Positions 20,401 to 32,126 of a stretch of 64,000 nucleotides of DNA are shown here, one piece after another (the stretch's first letter is position 1; each line of letters begins with the position of its first letter). Where the stretch lies: contig OX419756.1 in assembly GCA_948567375.1 (NCBI GenBank), positions 53,484,552 through 53,548,551 of the forward strand, read 5' to 3'. Source of the DNA: Lunularia cruciata (taxonomy: Eukaryota > Streptophyta > Marchantiopsida > Lunulariales > Lunulariaceae). Under the pieces are notes generated by a model. It made no database searches. It was not told the DNA's origin and saw only the letters and a program-made list of their open reading frames with translations. A program made the position numbers and the translations under genes.

Positions 20401-22322
20401 GCCAATTCTTGGGAATGGTTGGGTACTATAGGAGGTTCATCTTCTCATTTTCCAACAAGGCTTATGCATTGACCATCTACATGAAGAAGGGTGTAGATTA
20501 CATGGTGATTTTGGAAGACAAGGAGGCTCTCAAAGCTTTTGAGGAGCTCAAGCAATCCCTTGTTGTAGCTCCAATTCTTGCTAAACTTGATTGGAGTAAG
20601 CCTTTCATCCTCTACACTGATGCTTCTAATGTAGCTATAGGATGCACTCTTAGTCAATTAGACCAAGATGGGCATGATCATCCAATAGCTTATGCTAGTA
20701 GGCAGATGGTTTCAACAGAGAAGAACTACTCTGTCACAGAGAGAGAAGGGTTGGCAGTGATCTTTGGTCTCAAGAAGTTTAGACACTACTTGATTGGAGG
20801 GAAAGCCACAATTGTCACGGATCACAAGGCTTTGAAGTACATCTTCAACAAGCCTAATGTTGAAGGGAGACTAGCAAGGTGGATGATACTCTTGTCTGAG
20901 TATGACTACACAATTGAGGATAGGCCAGGAAAGAAACATGCAAATGCTGATTTGTTATCTAGAGCCTATGATCATGATGGAGATGAGCCAGTAGATGATT
21001 CCTTCCCGGATGAGGAGCTCATGACAATCTCAGTCACTCAAGAGATTCCAATGGAGTACAAGGAGATTGTGGATTTTGTGACAAGAGGTAACTATCCAGA
21101 AGGGATGCATGCTAGGGAGAGGAAGGCCCTTGCAGCAAGATCTAGACCTTACACAATGGTGGAGGATATTCTTTTTCACCAAGGAGCAGATGGTCTACTT
21201 CAAAGAGCAGTGGGTAAGGAAGAGTCTATCCTACTCATAAAGGAGTTTCATGAAGGTTTAGTATGTGGAGGACACTTTGCAGGAAAGGTGACTGCTTTCA
21301 AGATTCTAGATGCAGGTTACCATTGGAGAGGGATTTTCAAGGATTGTCTTGATTATTGCAAAACTTGTCATGTTTGTCAAGATTTTGCTAGAAAGTCTAC
21401 ATCCACTCCACCACTTAGATCAATTCCATTGCTAGGACCTTTTGAGAAGTGGGGAATTGATTTTGTAGGACCTCTCAATAGAACCCCAAGGAACAATCGG
21501 TACATTGTGGTAGTTACTGATTACCTTACCAAGTGGGTTGAGGCTAGACCATTGAGGGACAAGAATGAAGATGAAGTGGGTAGATTTCTTTATGAACGCA
21601 TTATCACTAGGTTTGGATGCCCTTTGGAGTTGGTTTCTGATAGAGGAGGAGAGTTTACAGGAAGCATTACTACAGCCATGCTACGACATTTCTCTATCAG
21701 ACATAGAGTAACTACATCCTATAAGCCAAATTCCAATGGCTTGGCAGAGAGAACCAATCAGACCTTGTGCATGATGTTGGCCAAAGATGCAGAAATGGAG
21801 GGGGCTAGACATCATTGGGACAAGAGGATTCATGCAGTTTTGTGGGAGTATAGGACAACCATGAAGACTTCCACTGGATATTCTCCATTCCAATTGGTGT
21901 ATGGTATTGAGTCTACCTTACCTATTCACTTTGATCTTCCTACCTTCCAAAGCATTCATAGGAGATTGAAGAAAGCACAAGGAAGTGATGCAGGGAAGTC
22001 AAGGAAGGATCAACTCATGGAGTTGGAAGAGGCAAGAGCAGTTGCTATGGTTTGAATGGAGCAAGCCCAAAGGAAACAAAAGGAGAGCTATGACAAGAGG
22101 CAAGGCAAGAAGAAGGTGGAGCCTTTCAAAGAAAGTGATTGGGTAATGTTGTTTGATTCCATTCGATTCAAGAGAGTGCAAAAGAAGTTTTTGCCTAAGT
22201 ACTTTGGACCTTTCATAGTAGAGAAGGTGTGGGGCAATTACACCTATGATCTCAAGGAGTTGGGAGGAAGACACTTTGATAGGATTAACCATGATAAGTT
22301 GAAGATGTACCATAGAAGGTAG
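17496..22322 (+). CDS. B1 Gag-Pol polyprotein, one in-frame TGA near the end
   Basis: From ATG 17496 the frame is open for 1519 codons to TGA 22053-22055. The same frame then continues for 88 codons to 22322, so a single nonsense change truncates it. In order: Gag capsid (about 1-180), zinc knuckle CFGCGGRGHIQRNCP (282-296), protease ALVDGGSAVNAIS (about 500) with YDLLLGRPW, and RT (745-920) with GDGYSGYNQI and catalytic FIDDFCVYG. RNase H follows (LYTDASNVAIG, VTDHKALKY), then integrase with HHCC (HFAGK..., CKTCHVC) and the D,D,E core (GIDFVGPL, VSDRGGEF, LAERTNQ). The tail after the TGA resembles the integrase C-terminal GPF module, and no chromodomain follows. Confidence 0.95.
22053..22055 (+). 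other. In-frame TGA truncating B1 Pol
   Basis: GTT TGA ATG sits in the integrase C-terminal region, and the frame stays open on both sides. A CGA-to-TGA transition at a CpG would explain it. Confidence 0.8.
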
Positions 22323-22329
22323 AGAGACC

Positions 22330-22370
22330 TTCACTTTGAGGACAAAGTGAAAACTTAGTCCGGGGGTAAA
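22330..22370 (+). promoter_or_regulatory. B1 hairpin and polypurine tract before 3' LTR
   Basis: TTCACTTT and AAAGTGAA (22330-22337, 22344-22351) form an 8-bp stem with a GAGGAC loop. CGGGGGTAAA follows, directly before the LTR TG at 22371, in the plus-strand primer position. Confidence 0.65.
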
Positions 22371-23049
22371 TGTAACACCCATTTGTGCATGTGTGTGGTA
22401 TTGTGATATTTAGCTTGGTATTACAAGTACTTAAGAGATATTATTTATATAGAGATAAAGGATGGTTCTATATTAGTCATGGTTAGCTAAAGTTAGTCAT
22501 AGCTAAGATAGATGGGACCTTACTTTAGAGGAAGTAGAAAAGATGAGCACCACTATTTTGGATTTTAGTGTGTTGACTTGGTATTATTCCTAGGTGTTTG
22601 GCTTTGGGGAAAGAGTTGAGAACTCTTGGGGCCGCAAGCCTTTTTGTTTTGGATTCTTCTTTAGTCCAAGGATAGCCCATGTGAAGGAATCCTTGCTTTA
22701 GTGGTTGGGTCAAGATAAGAGGAATATGCCCATGTGAATGGATATTCCTTTCTACTTTTTGATTTTACTTGACTTTTAGTCTAGTAACTTGAGTTACTAT
22801 GGTAATTAGTAACTTTGGTACGTAACTATTTCACAAGTATATAAACAAGGAGTGAGGAGGTACTCATCATCCTTTCATTTGCAACTATCTCTCTCTCATT
22901 GAGTTCTCTAGTGAGCAATGTCTTGAGTTTTGGAGTGTTAGCCTTGGAGGAGTATGATGGAGTTGGGGTTCCTTGCCTTCTTAGTCCATGGTGCGCTACC
23001 ATAATAGCCATCAGAGGTTCATCCTGAGTGAGAGACAGGCCGGCTCACA
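22371..23049 (+). repeat. B1 3' LTR (679 bp)
   Basis: It is almost identical to the 5' LTR. By eye I find six single-base differences, for example AAAAAAGG against AAACAAGG just after the TATA box. Confidence 0.97.
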
Positions 23050-23053
23050 GATC

Positions 23054-24523
23054 TCCTTTGAGCAATAGCCGTACTAGCCAATCTATGCTCCAACTGCTCA
23101 ATCCGAGTAGCCATAGCTATGTCTGAAGTAAGGGCAGGTACTGCACCCCTACTAGGTGTAGATCCTCTACCATCACCTCTACTACCTCGTCCTCCATGAA
23201 CTGGAGCTCCTCTACTACCTGCCATAGCAACCCTACCACTCCATAACTCCTGGTGTAGGTCAAAACACCGGTCACTAGTGTGACCAAATCTGTGGCAATG
23301 CTCACATTGCCTCTGTGCTGGCTGTGATGCACCAGAGGTATCAGGTCCGCTGCCCTGAGTACACTCTCTCCTAGGTGAGGTCCACCACAAGTCCAACAAG
23401 CAACACCACCACTCACTGGCTGCTGTTGACTAAAAAATGAGGGTAAGGGTCTAACTCCACTAGGCCCTCCACTCGCTCCATAGGATCTGGGCTGTCCACC
23501 CTATCCTTGAAAACCAACTAGGCATGGTGCACTCTGCTACACTCTAGAAGAAGTCACAACCATGGATGAGGTCTCCCTACCAAATCCAGATGTCACCACT
23601 CTCTCCTCCACCATGTTGAGTTCAATACGCTCAACCAAACCAAAGACTACTACCAAAGTGTGCAAAGTAGCTTGCAACAACCTAGCATCACGAACTCTAC
23701 ATCGCAGCTCCTTGTCCAGTATCCCATACCAAAACTGGACTGCCTGGGCCTCAGTAACTCCTTGAGTGAAATTGATCAGCCACCTCATGCGAGTGTATGC
23801 CTCGCGTAGGCTCTCTCCAGCCTTCCATTGGAACTCTTGCAAGCTCCTCAGCTTGTCAGTCCGCACTCCCTAGTAGTTCTGCCTCAAACATAGAAAGAAC
23901 TCCACCATGGGGTTAAACCTCGGTATGACACCACCTCTTGCAGCGGTACCTCCACTCGTAGTAGCACTATCTCCAGCTAGTGCACCTCCACTAGCTCCAC
24001 CAACACTACTTGAGCTAGAACTTGTGGGTACAGGCGATCTACTCCTGGCCACCGAGCCTGAAGTGATGGAGACATAGTGTGGAGACCAATATTGTCTCTA
24101 TAACTCAATCTCTTCCAAATGAGCTCTCCTAAACTCATGGTAGTCATCCATCGGCGGACCCTCTAGATGCTGAAACAACCCCTTCCATGCCATGAAGGGT
24201 GTGAACAAAGTCGGGTTCCGCATCTACTGCAGATCACACCAACTATCAAACTCCTGGATGAAGTCATCCAACTCAATGGTACCCACTATACCAAAGTAAC
24301 ACCTAGGGCCTTTGGAGCCCCCATAAATCTTGTCCATGTCCCACAACAATGGTGCGGACACATCAAGTGCACTCTCAACTAAATCAGCTCATGTGTCGAA
24401 CTCCAACTCAAAGTCAATCTCCTCCCCCATTGGGACCTGAGATATAGGCTGATACCGAGCACCACTCCGAGTAAACCCACTGCGTACTGCAGGGCTAACT
24501 CTTCTAGAATCTCCAAACTCCGT
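23054..24523 (-). pseudogene. A1 gag (capsid and zinc knuckle), start codon lost
   Basis: Minus-strand Gag contains IDFELEFDT, YFGIVGTIELDDFI, a serine-rich linker, QEFQWKAGESLREAYTRM (typical retrotransposon Gag), then CWTCGG and the zinc knuckle CEHCHRFGHTSDRC (near 23300-23340). The A2 copy shows an ATG at 56763-56765. In A1 the same codon is ACG (24521-24523), so initiation is lost. Stops and a frameshift near 23410 also break it. B1 interrupts the C-terminal part at 23050. Confidence 0.8.
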
Positions 24524-24956
24524 CGTGACAAAGTAACCACAACAGCAAACCCAAACCACCAACTGCTACCGCAAGTCGCAACCACAAGTACCCCACCAAG
24601 TGCCAACACCACCACGTGCTATCACCACCAAGTGCCAATACCAACTAAGCACCACCCACTAATGTAACTCTAACCGAGATAACTACACTAGGGGAAGGGC
24701 AACCTGTAACCTGCCATCATAACACGCACTCTCACGGTCTGCAGGTCATCACTTCTTGCCTCACCAGAGAGAAACAAAGGTAGTCTGACTGGTCATCACT
24801 CCAGCCTCACCATCGAGAGCACACCAAAGCACCAACGCTCAAAAATCAGGGCACCTCACACAAACATGGTGCACAAACAAGAAGCAAAGAATGGAAGGGG
24901 TCCAATCACAAGAAATCTAAACAAAAACCCTCCATCTCATAACACAACACGGGACT
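24524..24956 (-). other. A1 untranslated leader
   Basis: I find no supported ORF in the element direction. It has CACCAAGTGCCA-type near-repeats (about 24590-24650). A2 has a shortened version (56770-57155). Confidence 0.55.
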
Positions 24957-24969
24957 GACTCTGCCACCA
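24957..24969 (-). other. A1 primer binding site candidate
   Basis: On the element strand TGGTGGCAGAGTC lies two bases after the LTR end ...ATGCCA. It matches the Met-initiator site TGGTATCAGAGC at most positions. A2 has TGGTGGTAGAGTT at the same place (57156-57168). Confidence 0.6.
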
Positions 24970-24971
24970 TT

Positions 24972-26327
24972 TGGCATTTGACATAAGAGGAGTTTGTATC
25001 TAAGTCCTAAGCTACCAGGATCACCAAGAATGGGATCAAACTGCCTCTCCTAGCCAAAGCTACATGTGTATAGATAACAGTGACACAATCATTAGGACAA
25101 CAAGTGAGGGTGGACCAGTTGGCTAGGGCACTAGTCTAGGAACAAGAGATCTAGGGGTCAAACCCTGTTGCACACACAATCTAGCAGGAAAGGCAGATTT
25201 TGCCAACCAATGACCAAGATCTACTCTAAACTAGCTAGCCTCACGCCAACAAGCGGGCTTGCTGGCCCTTCTAGGCCTTCGTAGCCTCTCATAGCCCACA
25301 GCCCTATGCCTCAAAGCCTCTAAACGCCCAAATGAGGCCTTTCTTGTTGCCACTTCGAACCTCCTCCACAATTGGCAAAACTTCTCCAAATCTGCTAAAG
25401 TTCTCCAAACTAGCAAAAATCCTCCAAATCTGGCCAAACAGCAAAAACTCCTCCAATTCTGGCCAAAATCTGACGTAAACCCTAAAGATGGCTGTCCACC
25501 AAATCCCCCGCTAACTTTCCACTCAAGCCAAATTGACAAAACGGGTTTTTCCAAATCACAATTTCATGAGAAGAGCTTCCCAACTCCACCTTCAATTTGA
25601 CTTTTTGAGCCCAACTTGCAGCAAATTGGTCTTGCCTTCACCTCCTGAGCTCAAAATCACAACATTGCTAAAACATTGCTCCTTCTTTGCTCAAAATTTG
25701 GCCAGCGCTTCCACACACCGTCCGCCTAACTGCCAAATCTGCATCAATTGATTGTTCTTCTACACACTAGGGAAGCACAGAACTTGAATTGAGCTACCAA
25801 CGATCCACCGAGCTTGGAGATACCACCAACACTCATAGTTCTTGCACCCGATTTCCCCCTGATTTCACTTCTCTGATGTCATCAGATTGCTTAACACTCT
25901 CAACTCAACTCAACTCAGACCAGTACTTGATCTCTCACTCTATAAACTGGCAACAATTGGGCACTGATTACAATCAAGCCACACCCACTCAAGCATAGAG
26001 AATCCAGGTGACGCTCGCCGGCCTCTGTCCACCATAGCCAGGAACTCGAAGGCTCAACATCAGAGAAGTGAGATCTTTGGAGCTCACTTCAAAACTATAC
26101 CCCCTAGACTTGAGCTACCACTGAAACCCTAATGGTCCCGTTGACGGCACACTTGATGGTGCAAATGGTGCAAAGTGACGGTGGGCCCCACCGTGAAGTC
26201 AGTACCTCGAACACAAAATCTAACCGTCGGAAAGTAGTCTCTGAGAAACTGCTAGAATAACTCTAACTACTATCACTAGAACTTTAATGTACGAGCATCT
26301 AGATGCGGAACTACAAATAGCGTGACA
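24972..26327 (-). repeat. A1 5' LTR (about 1356 bp)
   Basis: It is delimited by the target duplication on the right (26328) and the primer site on the left. On the element strand it begins TGTCACGCTATTTG and ends AAATGCCA, so both ends are TG...CA. I find no ORF of substance. The A2 counterpart (57170-57739) is the last part only, cut by J. The reason for caution is that no matching 3' LTR exists at 9178. Confidence 0.65.
25104..25175 (+). other. tRNA-like sequence within the A1 5' LTR
   Basis: TGGACCAGTTGG (25111-25122) resembles an RNA polymerase III A box, and GGGGTCAAACCC (25154-25165) a decayed B box at tRNA-like spacing. The acceptor arms pair poorly, so it is not a working tRNA. A2 has the same block (about 57297-57368), so it belonged to the family before both insertions. 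It lies opposite to the element direction. Confidence 0.4.
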
Positions 26328-26331
26328 AGTC

Positions 26332-27953
26332 GGATTCACTAAGAAGTTTGTTTGCAAAAAGACAGCACAAACACTTATGGAAGAAGAGTGTAAACATCTT
26401 TTACGTGCAATTCCTTGGTTGTCTCAAAGGAATTTCAAAGAACACTTGGAAGGTGTTGAACCTCTTACTTCTATTTGGGTTGAAGTCAACACAACCAGAG
26501 AAGAAGAAATTGTCAAAGAAGACCCACTTTGAACTTGACTAATTGAAACCCTTGGGCCGACAACACGGCATCCATACCAAGCAGCTCCTTGGTTCCCTCA
26601 AGTTCAAACTTACCACAGCTGATTCCGTCAAACCAAACGATGACTTTGTTGCTTGTGACCCGACACGCCTATCAGAAGTATAAGGGGACAAAACAAGACA
26701 AAGATCTTGATGAATTTATCAAAGAATTGAAGTCATTTCCTTTTCCAACAAGGAACATGACTCTACGGATCGTCTATGGATTTTTCCAAGTCTGCTCCAA
26801 AAGAAAGCTCAAAGCTGGTATACCCATGTAACTCAGAAGGGGTTCACACCAACAAATTGGGCAGACTTATAGAATGGCTTCCTAGAACGATTCCGTGAAG
26901 TGGATTATGATACGAGTGTCTTTGTGGCACTTAATGATTTGGACCAAGGGAAGAAGGAAAAGTTGAGAGATTACTCCAAGCGGTTCATGGCCCTATTGAA
27001 CCGAGTTCCAAAACAATCCAATGTGGTGGGTTACTCCAATGCCCAAGCCATTACTTGGTTCCTTGGTTCCAATGTTTGAGGACTTTCACCGGAGATTCGT
27101 ATCTTTGCCAGGGAGAGGAATGTAACTTCCCTAGATAAAGTCCTCAAACATGTCACCCGATATCAGGCGGCTCACTCACACTCATCCAACAACCAAAGAA
27201 ATTAGGAGAAGAAAGGCAAGAAGCCTAAAAGGAGAGCTTCTCACAGCACATCCTCTTCTTTAGGGGAATCCTCCACATCTTTGAGTTCTTCTTTGGAATC
27301 CAAAGAAGAATCAAAGCCGCAAAGAATACAAAGACGTGGAGGAAAGAAACTAGTAACACCGCCATCGAAAAATGTATCTAAGGCGGATTAGAAGCTAGAT
27401 ACTCTTATTAAAGAGTTTGTGGATTTCAAGATCCAAATGATTGGGGCTAAGGACCAAAGAAAACCTCTGTCATTTGGTAGACCAAATGTATGGTGCACTA
27501 CATGTGGTAAATCCGGCCATGCTAATATGGACCATTTGACCCGCACTACATTTCCAGTGCAAAAAATTGATTGGGACCAAAGTTCCTGGTTGGGACCAAA
27601 GTGAGGAAGAAGAGGCTGTGTACCAAACTCAAGAGGTATAGCCTCAGGCAAGCACATCATATCAAGGTCCAAGGTATGGACCAAGGGAGTACAAAAATAA
27701 TGCTCCCCCACAAAGACTTCCAATGGGCAGCCAAAATAGACCTCAAAATGTTGCATCGGGTGCTTGCTACAATTGTGGCTTGATGGGACATTGGTCTCCA
27801 AATTGTCCGGAGCCAAGATGGCAAATTGGGTACATTCCACTTTGTGGAAATTGTAAAGGATTGGGGTATACAAGAAATCAGTGCCCACAACCACCCAACC
27901 CAAAGCCGCCTGTAAAGTATGTACAGATCCCCGCTGAGCATGCTGCGCTCTAA
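26332..27953 (+). pseudogene. E gag, C-terminal part with zinc knuckles
   Basis: The frame entering from 9177 continues as GFTKKFVCKKTAQTLMEEEC and then decays. Recognisable are FLERFREVDYDTSVFVALND and DYSKRFMALLNRVP (26880-27010, Gag-like), a serine-rich linker, CTTCGKSGHANMDH (about 27500), and two further knuckles, CYNCGLMGHWSPNC and CGNCKGLGYTRNQC (27750-27900). The last has Tyr for His. Stops occur throughout. Confidence 0.75.
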
Positions 27954-28205
27954 GCGAAAGGGGATACAAATGTAAATTTTATAACACTTGAGGAAGAGAG
28001 GCCTTAAGAAGGGAGTCTTGCTTCAAAAGGAGAATGGCCGGACCTCAAAATTTTGAAGGTAGAGACACGCACAAGGAAGAAGAAGCGTGATCCCAAAGAA
28101 GTGAGTACTACTTCTTTGTCTTCACAAAAGGCAAAGAGGCTATGCCCAAAAGCTATCCTTTCTACTAAGGAGGAAAAGATCCTAGCATAAGCTAAAGTAA
28201 AGGCT

Positions 28206-29004
28206 TTGCAGAAAGAAATCAAGGAAGCATTACTCCATACGTGGGAGATGAGTTTGGAGGAGAACACAAAGACACAGCCTCCAGTTTTTCCGGCCGATAT
28301 CAAGTCCGAAGTAAAAGACGTGATCCAAGCTGAAGTTGGTCAACCCAAAGATCATCGGGTCAAGGCCATACGTACGCCAATTACCATCCTGAAGCATCCC
28401 AAAGTCAGATTTGAACAAGGACAGACTTTGGACCCAAAGACAAAGGCAAAGAAGGTGAAATTAGGAGGATTCCCACAATATGATATTGTGGCTGATATGA
28501 CATCTATGAGTGCTAATGTCACATTTAAGCAATTGTGGGAGGACAACAAGCTATATAAAAAGCAGCTGAGTTCAACTCTCAAGAAAGTAAGGGCAATGAC
28601 CAAGAAAGACTTGGCCGCAATTTATTGTATTGAACATGAAGATTTGGGATCTCTCGAAGTGGATGCGGAGATTGCAGGATGCATGATCACATCCATACCC
28701 ATGATTTGGGGTCGGGTGTGAATTTCATGACAAAAGACACTACACATTGATTGGGGTATACAATGTTTGAACCAACACCCTGAATTCTGAAATTTGCGGA
28801 TCAAACCAGGAGATGGCCCTTGGGCATGCTGTCAAATATCACTATGATCATTGGAGGGGTAACCTTCAAGTTAATTACATTGTGTTGTGACTAGTAACCA
28901 AAACTGGTTACCCTCTCTTGATTGGAAGACCCTGGTTGTATAGTGCCCAGGTTATTGTGGATTGGCACCAACAAAAGTTAAGGTTTAAGAACATTTCATC
29001 TGAA
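28206..29004 (+). pseudogene. E protease region
   Basis: The stretch 28206-28721 is open for 171 codons and ends near a degenerate active-site region. Another frame gives SGVNFM-like sequence near 28715, then LLIGRPWLYSAQVIVDWHQ (28918-28980), the closing block of the Ty3 aspartic protease. The catalytic Asp is not convincingly placed. Confidence 0.6.
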
Positions 29005-29304
29005 GATCAAAAGCTGGTGATCATGAGTTGGACAAAGGTTCCTCACCTTGGGGAATCTACTTCATCGAAAGACAAAGATGAATCCAAAGATTCATTTTCT
29101 TTGTCTTCCAAAGACTTCAAAGACAAAGTCCAAGTTAATTATCTGGAATGCTATGAGGTAGAGGTCAAAGACAAAGACCCATATGACATCACCTTGGGTG
29201 AACAAGACTTGGAGGAAGGAGGTTTGACTGCAGTACATCTCGGATTGAGTTGAGTAAGCCATGTCAAAGTTGTCATAAACCCCGATAATTGTCAAGATGT
29301 TGTC

Positions 29305-30160
29305 TTGACTGAAGGGAAATTTTTGAAGATTTTGAAGACAGTCACTTCAAAAGAGTTGGCAGGATACACTACCTTGTTTATAGAATTCCAAGAGGTATTT
29401 GCCTGGTCTATTGATCAAATGCTAGGCATTCCACGAGAATTTGGAGAACACCGGACTGATATGGTTGAAGGTGCAATTCTAGTTCGGCAAAGACAATACC
29501 GCCTGAACCCAAAGTACTCCCTCTTGGTGAAAGATGAAATTGACAAGTACTTAGGGGCCAGAATAATCTTTCCTATCTTGAGCAGTGAGTGGGTTTCCCC
29601 CATTTTCATCATTCCAAGGAAGAAGACAAGGAAGATTTGAGTGTGCTAGGATTTTTGCAAGTTGAATGCAGTGACACAAAAGGATCATCATCCTTTGCCT
29701 TTTATTGATACAATTTTGGATCAAGTAGCTGGTCACCCTTGTTATAGGTTTCTTGATGGATTTTTAGGGTACAATCAAGTATCCATCCGAGAAGAGGACA
29801 AGGCTAAAACTACATTCACCACCAATTGGGGCACTTTTGCTTACAATCAAATGCCCTTTGGGTTGTGTAATGCTCCCGCTACTTTCCAATGGATGATGAA
29901 TGCAATCTTCAAGGATTTTCTGTGCAAATTTGTGGAAGTCTTCATTGATGATTTTTGTGTGTTTGGGCAAAGAGATGTACATTTGGATTACCTTTGCCAA
30001 ACTTTTGAAAGGTGTCATTTTGCCAGTTTGTTATTACACTTGGAGAAATGCTTCTTTGCAATGAAGTAGGGAATTCTTCTGGGGCATCGGGTGTCAAGCC
30101 AAGGTATTGAAGTTGATGTTGAGAAGGTTAAAGTAATCTTAGCTTTGGAATCCCCGAAGA
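29305..30160 (+). pseudogene. E reverse transcriptase
   Basis: Segments 29305-29640 (FQEVFAWSIDQMLGI, WVSPIFIIPRKK) and 29662-30069 (YPLP-type HHPLPFIDTIL, FLDGFLGYNQV, MPFGLCNAPATFQ, VFIDDFCVFG) form one RT. The motif is F-I-D-D as in B1. A TGA at 29638 and a TAG at 30067 interrupt it. RT copies the genomic RNA. This copy is inactive. Confidence 0.9.
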
Positions 30161-30806
30161 ATATCTAGGAGCTGAGAGCCTTCTTAGGACATGTTAGATA
30201 CTACAAACGCTTTGTGTCAAACTATGCGGTGCTTGTTGCACCCCTTACAAAGCTGCTGAAGAAGTTCAAAGACTACTTGTGGGAAGCCGTGCAAGAAGAT
30301 GCTTTCCAAGTATTGAAGCGGAAACTGGTTGAAGCACCAATTATGAGGGTCCCAAATTGGGACATCTCTTTTCATGTGTATGTGGACACTTTGTCCATGG
30401 CAATCGGAGTTGTCTTAAGTCAAAAGGACGAGAAGAAGGACTATCTAGTTTATTATGCTAGCCAACAATTATCAGTCTCAGAAAAGAACTATTTGACAAC
30501 TTAACAAGAAGCACTCGGAATGGTGTATGCCTGCAAGAAATTTTGCCACTACCTACTAGGATACAAGTTTGTCTTCTATGTTGACCATTACCCATGCAAC
30601 ATTTGGTCACGAACGCAGATTTTTCCGGGAAAATTGCAAGATGGATCTTGTTGTTATAAGAATTCACATACATTGTACAAGTAAGGAAATGAGCTTTGCA
30701 TTCAAATGTGGACTTCTTATCCAGGTTAGAAACTCAAGACCAAGACTTGGAAGTTGAGGATCAATTTCTTGATGAAGAGCTATATCATCTGATGGCTATT
30801 TGAAGT
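30161..30806 (+). pseudogene. E RNase H
   Basis: RAFLGHVRYYKRFVSNYA leads into SFHVYVDTLSMAIGVVLSQKD (30360-30425), YYASQQLSVSEKNYLTT, and after a TAA the VFYVDHYP-like region (30570). Stops and frameshifts follow. Confidence 0.8.
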
Positions 30807-31830
30807 TTGAGGTATACGGCCAAACATCACTATTTACATACGTGTCATTGTCTTGAGGGGCTGGAGCCGGAGCAAAGGGCAATCTTCCTCCGGAAGATGG
30901 GACTGTACCAATTAAAACACAACATTTTGTTTAAGATGGGCAAAGATGAAGTACTTTGGAGATGTTTAGAGGCATACAAAGTTGGAAGAGTCATTGATTC
31001 CTTACACTCTGAAGCATCAAGAGGACACTATGCCCTAAAAAATACGTTGAAGAAAATCCTTTCAGCAGGGTATTGGTGGCCTATGATGTATAAAGATACT
31101 TATGCCCATATTCAAAGTTGTGATGCGTGTCAAAGAACAAGGAAACCGATGGCAACTTCCCAATGGTCTTTGAAACCAATTTTGCCATTGGCCCTATTTG
31201 AGAACGGGGTATTGATTTTGTGGGTCCCATTCAACCAGTGACCAGAGTCACAAGGAAGAGATACATCTTGGTATGCACTGATTATGCAACCTAGATGGTA
31301 GAAGCAAAGGCAACACAAAGAGATGATGCGGAAATAGTTGCAGAATTTTGCTTCCAAAACATCATTCCCTGTTATGGTTGTCCTCTAGAATTGGTCATTG
31401 ATTGGGGAACTCATTTTTGAACTTGATGGTGGAAGTGTTAACCAAGTACTTCCAAATTAAACATCAAAAGACCACACCTTACAACCCAAAAGTGAATGGA
31501 CTCATGGAGAAGGCCAATGGATTGTTGTGCAAAATTTTGAATAAGGTGACAATCAATTATGCCTACGACTGGGACACAAAGTTACTTGAAGCTTTGTTGG
31601 CATATAGAACAAAAGAAAAGATTACTACTAAGCAAACTCCTTATTTCCTGACATACGGATTGCATCCCATACTACCAATTGAATTTGAAGTACCGACATA
31701 TCGGATTCTTTGCAAAGAACGATTGTCGGAGGAAGAAAGCCAAGATCTTTGGTTCCATCAACTAATGTGGTTAGAAGAGAAAAGGGACAATGCAATGAAA
31801 ACCACAAAAAAAGTCCAAGAATAGCAAAAG
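30807..31830 (+). pseudogene. E integrase
   Basis: The HHCC zinc domain (HSEASRGHYALKNTLKK ... CDACQ, 31005-31130) is complete. The core shows GVLILWVPFNQ/DFVGP-type sequence at ~31200 after a frameshift, LVID-W-GTHF near 31395 and VNGLMEKANG (31490), which supplies the Glu. A Ty3-type integrase, inactive. Confidence 0.85.
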
Positions 31831-31857
31831 GTCAAGCACGATAAAAGAATCAAGCTT

Positions 31858-32115
31858 GTGGCAGTTCAGGAAGGGAACTTGGTGTTGTTATATGACAATT
31901 GCCGCATATTTTTTCTAGGGAAACTACATTTGAGGTGGATGAGTCCATACCGGGTTATGCACATATATGCCAATGGCTCTATTCTACTTGCAGACCTGGA
32001 TGGCAATCCTTTTGCCACTCAAGTAAATAGGTGGAGGGTTAGAAAATATTGGACCACGGACCCCAATTTGTATAAAGAACCGGTTGTCAGTGTTCGCGGG
32101 GATGCTCACATTTGA
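31858..32115 (+). pseudogene. E integrase C-terminal tail
   Basis: An 85-codon open stretch (VQEGNLVLLYDN, LHLRWMSPYRVMHIY, PFATQVNRWRVRKYW) ends at a stop just before the polypurine tract. The K copy (62668-62937) is closely similar. No chromodomain is present. Confidence 0.85.
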
Positions 32116-32126
32116 GGGAGGGGGTA
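32113..32126 (+). promoter_or_regulatory. E polypurine tract
   Basis: GAGGGAGGGGGTA directly precedes the LTR2 TGTGGTGCCC, the standard plus-strand primer position. Confidence 0.85.

Larger units (their letters stand above)
15248..23049 (+). mobile_element. Element B1: young, nearly intact Ty3/gypsy retrotransposon
   Basis: Two 679-bp LTRs (15248-15926, 22371-23049) differ at about 6 positions (0.9%), with duplication GATC(T) at 15244-15248 and 23050-23054. The A2 copy near 46715 shows the empty site. The primer site is Asp-tRNA-like. A 157-codon zinc-knuckle ORF and then one long gag-pol frame follow. There is no chromodomain. The only obvious pol lesion is TGA at 22053-22055. It is the innermost and youngest insertion of the window. 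Confidence 0.97.
9178..26327 (-). mobile_element. Element A1: Ty3/gypsy retrotransposon with DNA methyltransferase and PHD finger
   Basis: A1 lies in E gag between AGTC copies (9174-9177, 26328-26331), and removing it restores the E frame. Without B1 it is about 9.3 kb. In minus-strand order it has a 1.36-kb 5' LTR (24972-26327), primer site, gag with zinc knuckle, protease, methyltransferase, RT, RNase H, integrase and PHD finger. A matching 3' LTR was not found at the left end, although TG...CA ends are present. Genes are broken by a limited number of stops and frameshifts. RT (YIDD) and much of pol remain clearly readable. Confidence 0.88.

Noticed and set aside
25104-25175. A functional tRNA gene
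   Set aside because: The acceptor stem does not pair and the B box is degenerate. It is listed only as tRNA-like.
25231-25554. Minus-strand 107-codon open stretch in the A1 LTR
   Set aside because: It lies in LTR sequence, A2 does not keep the frame, and no domain is visible.
27388-27969. 193-codon minus-strand open stretch
   Set aside because: It is antisense to the E gag zinc-knuckle region and has no domain of its own.
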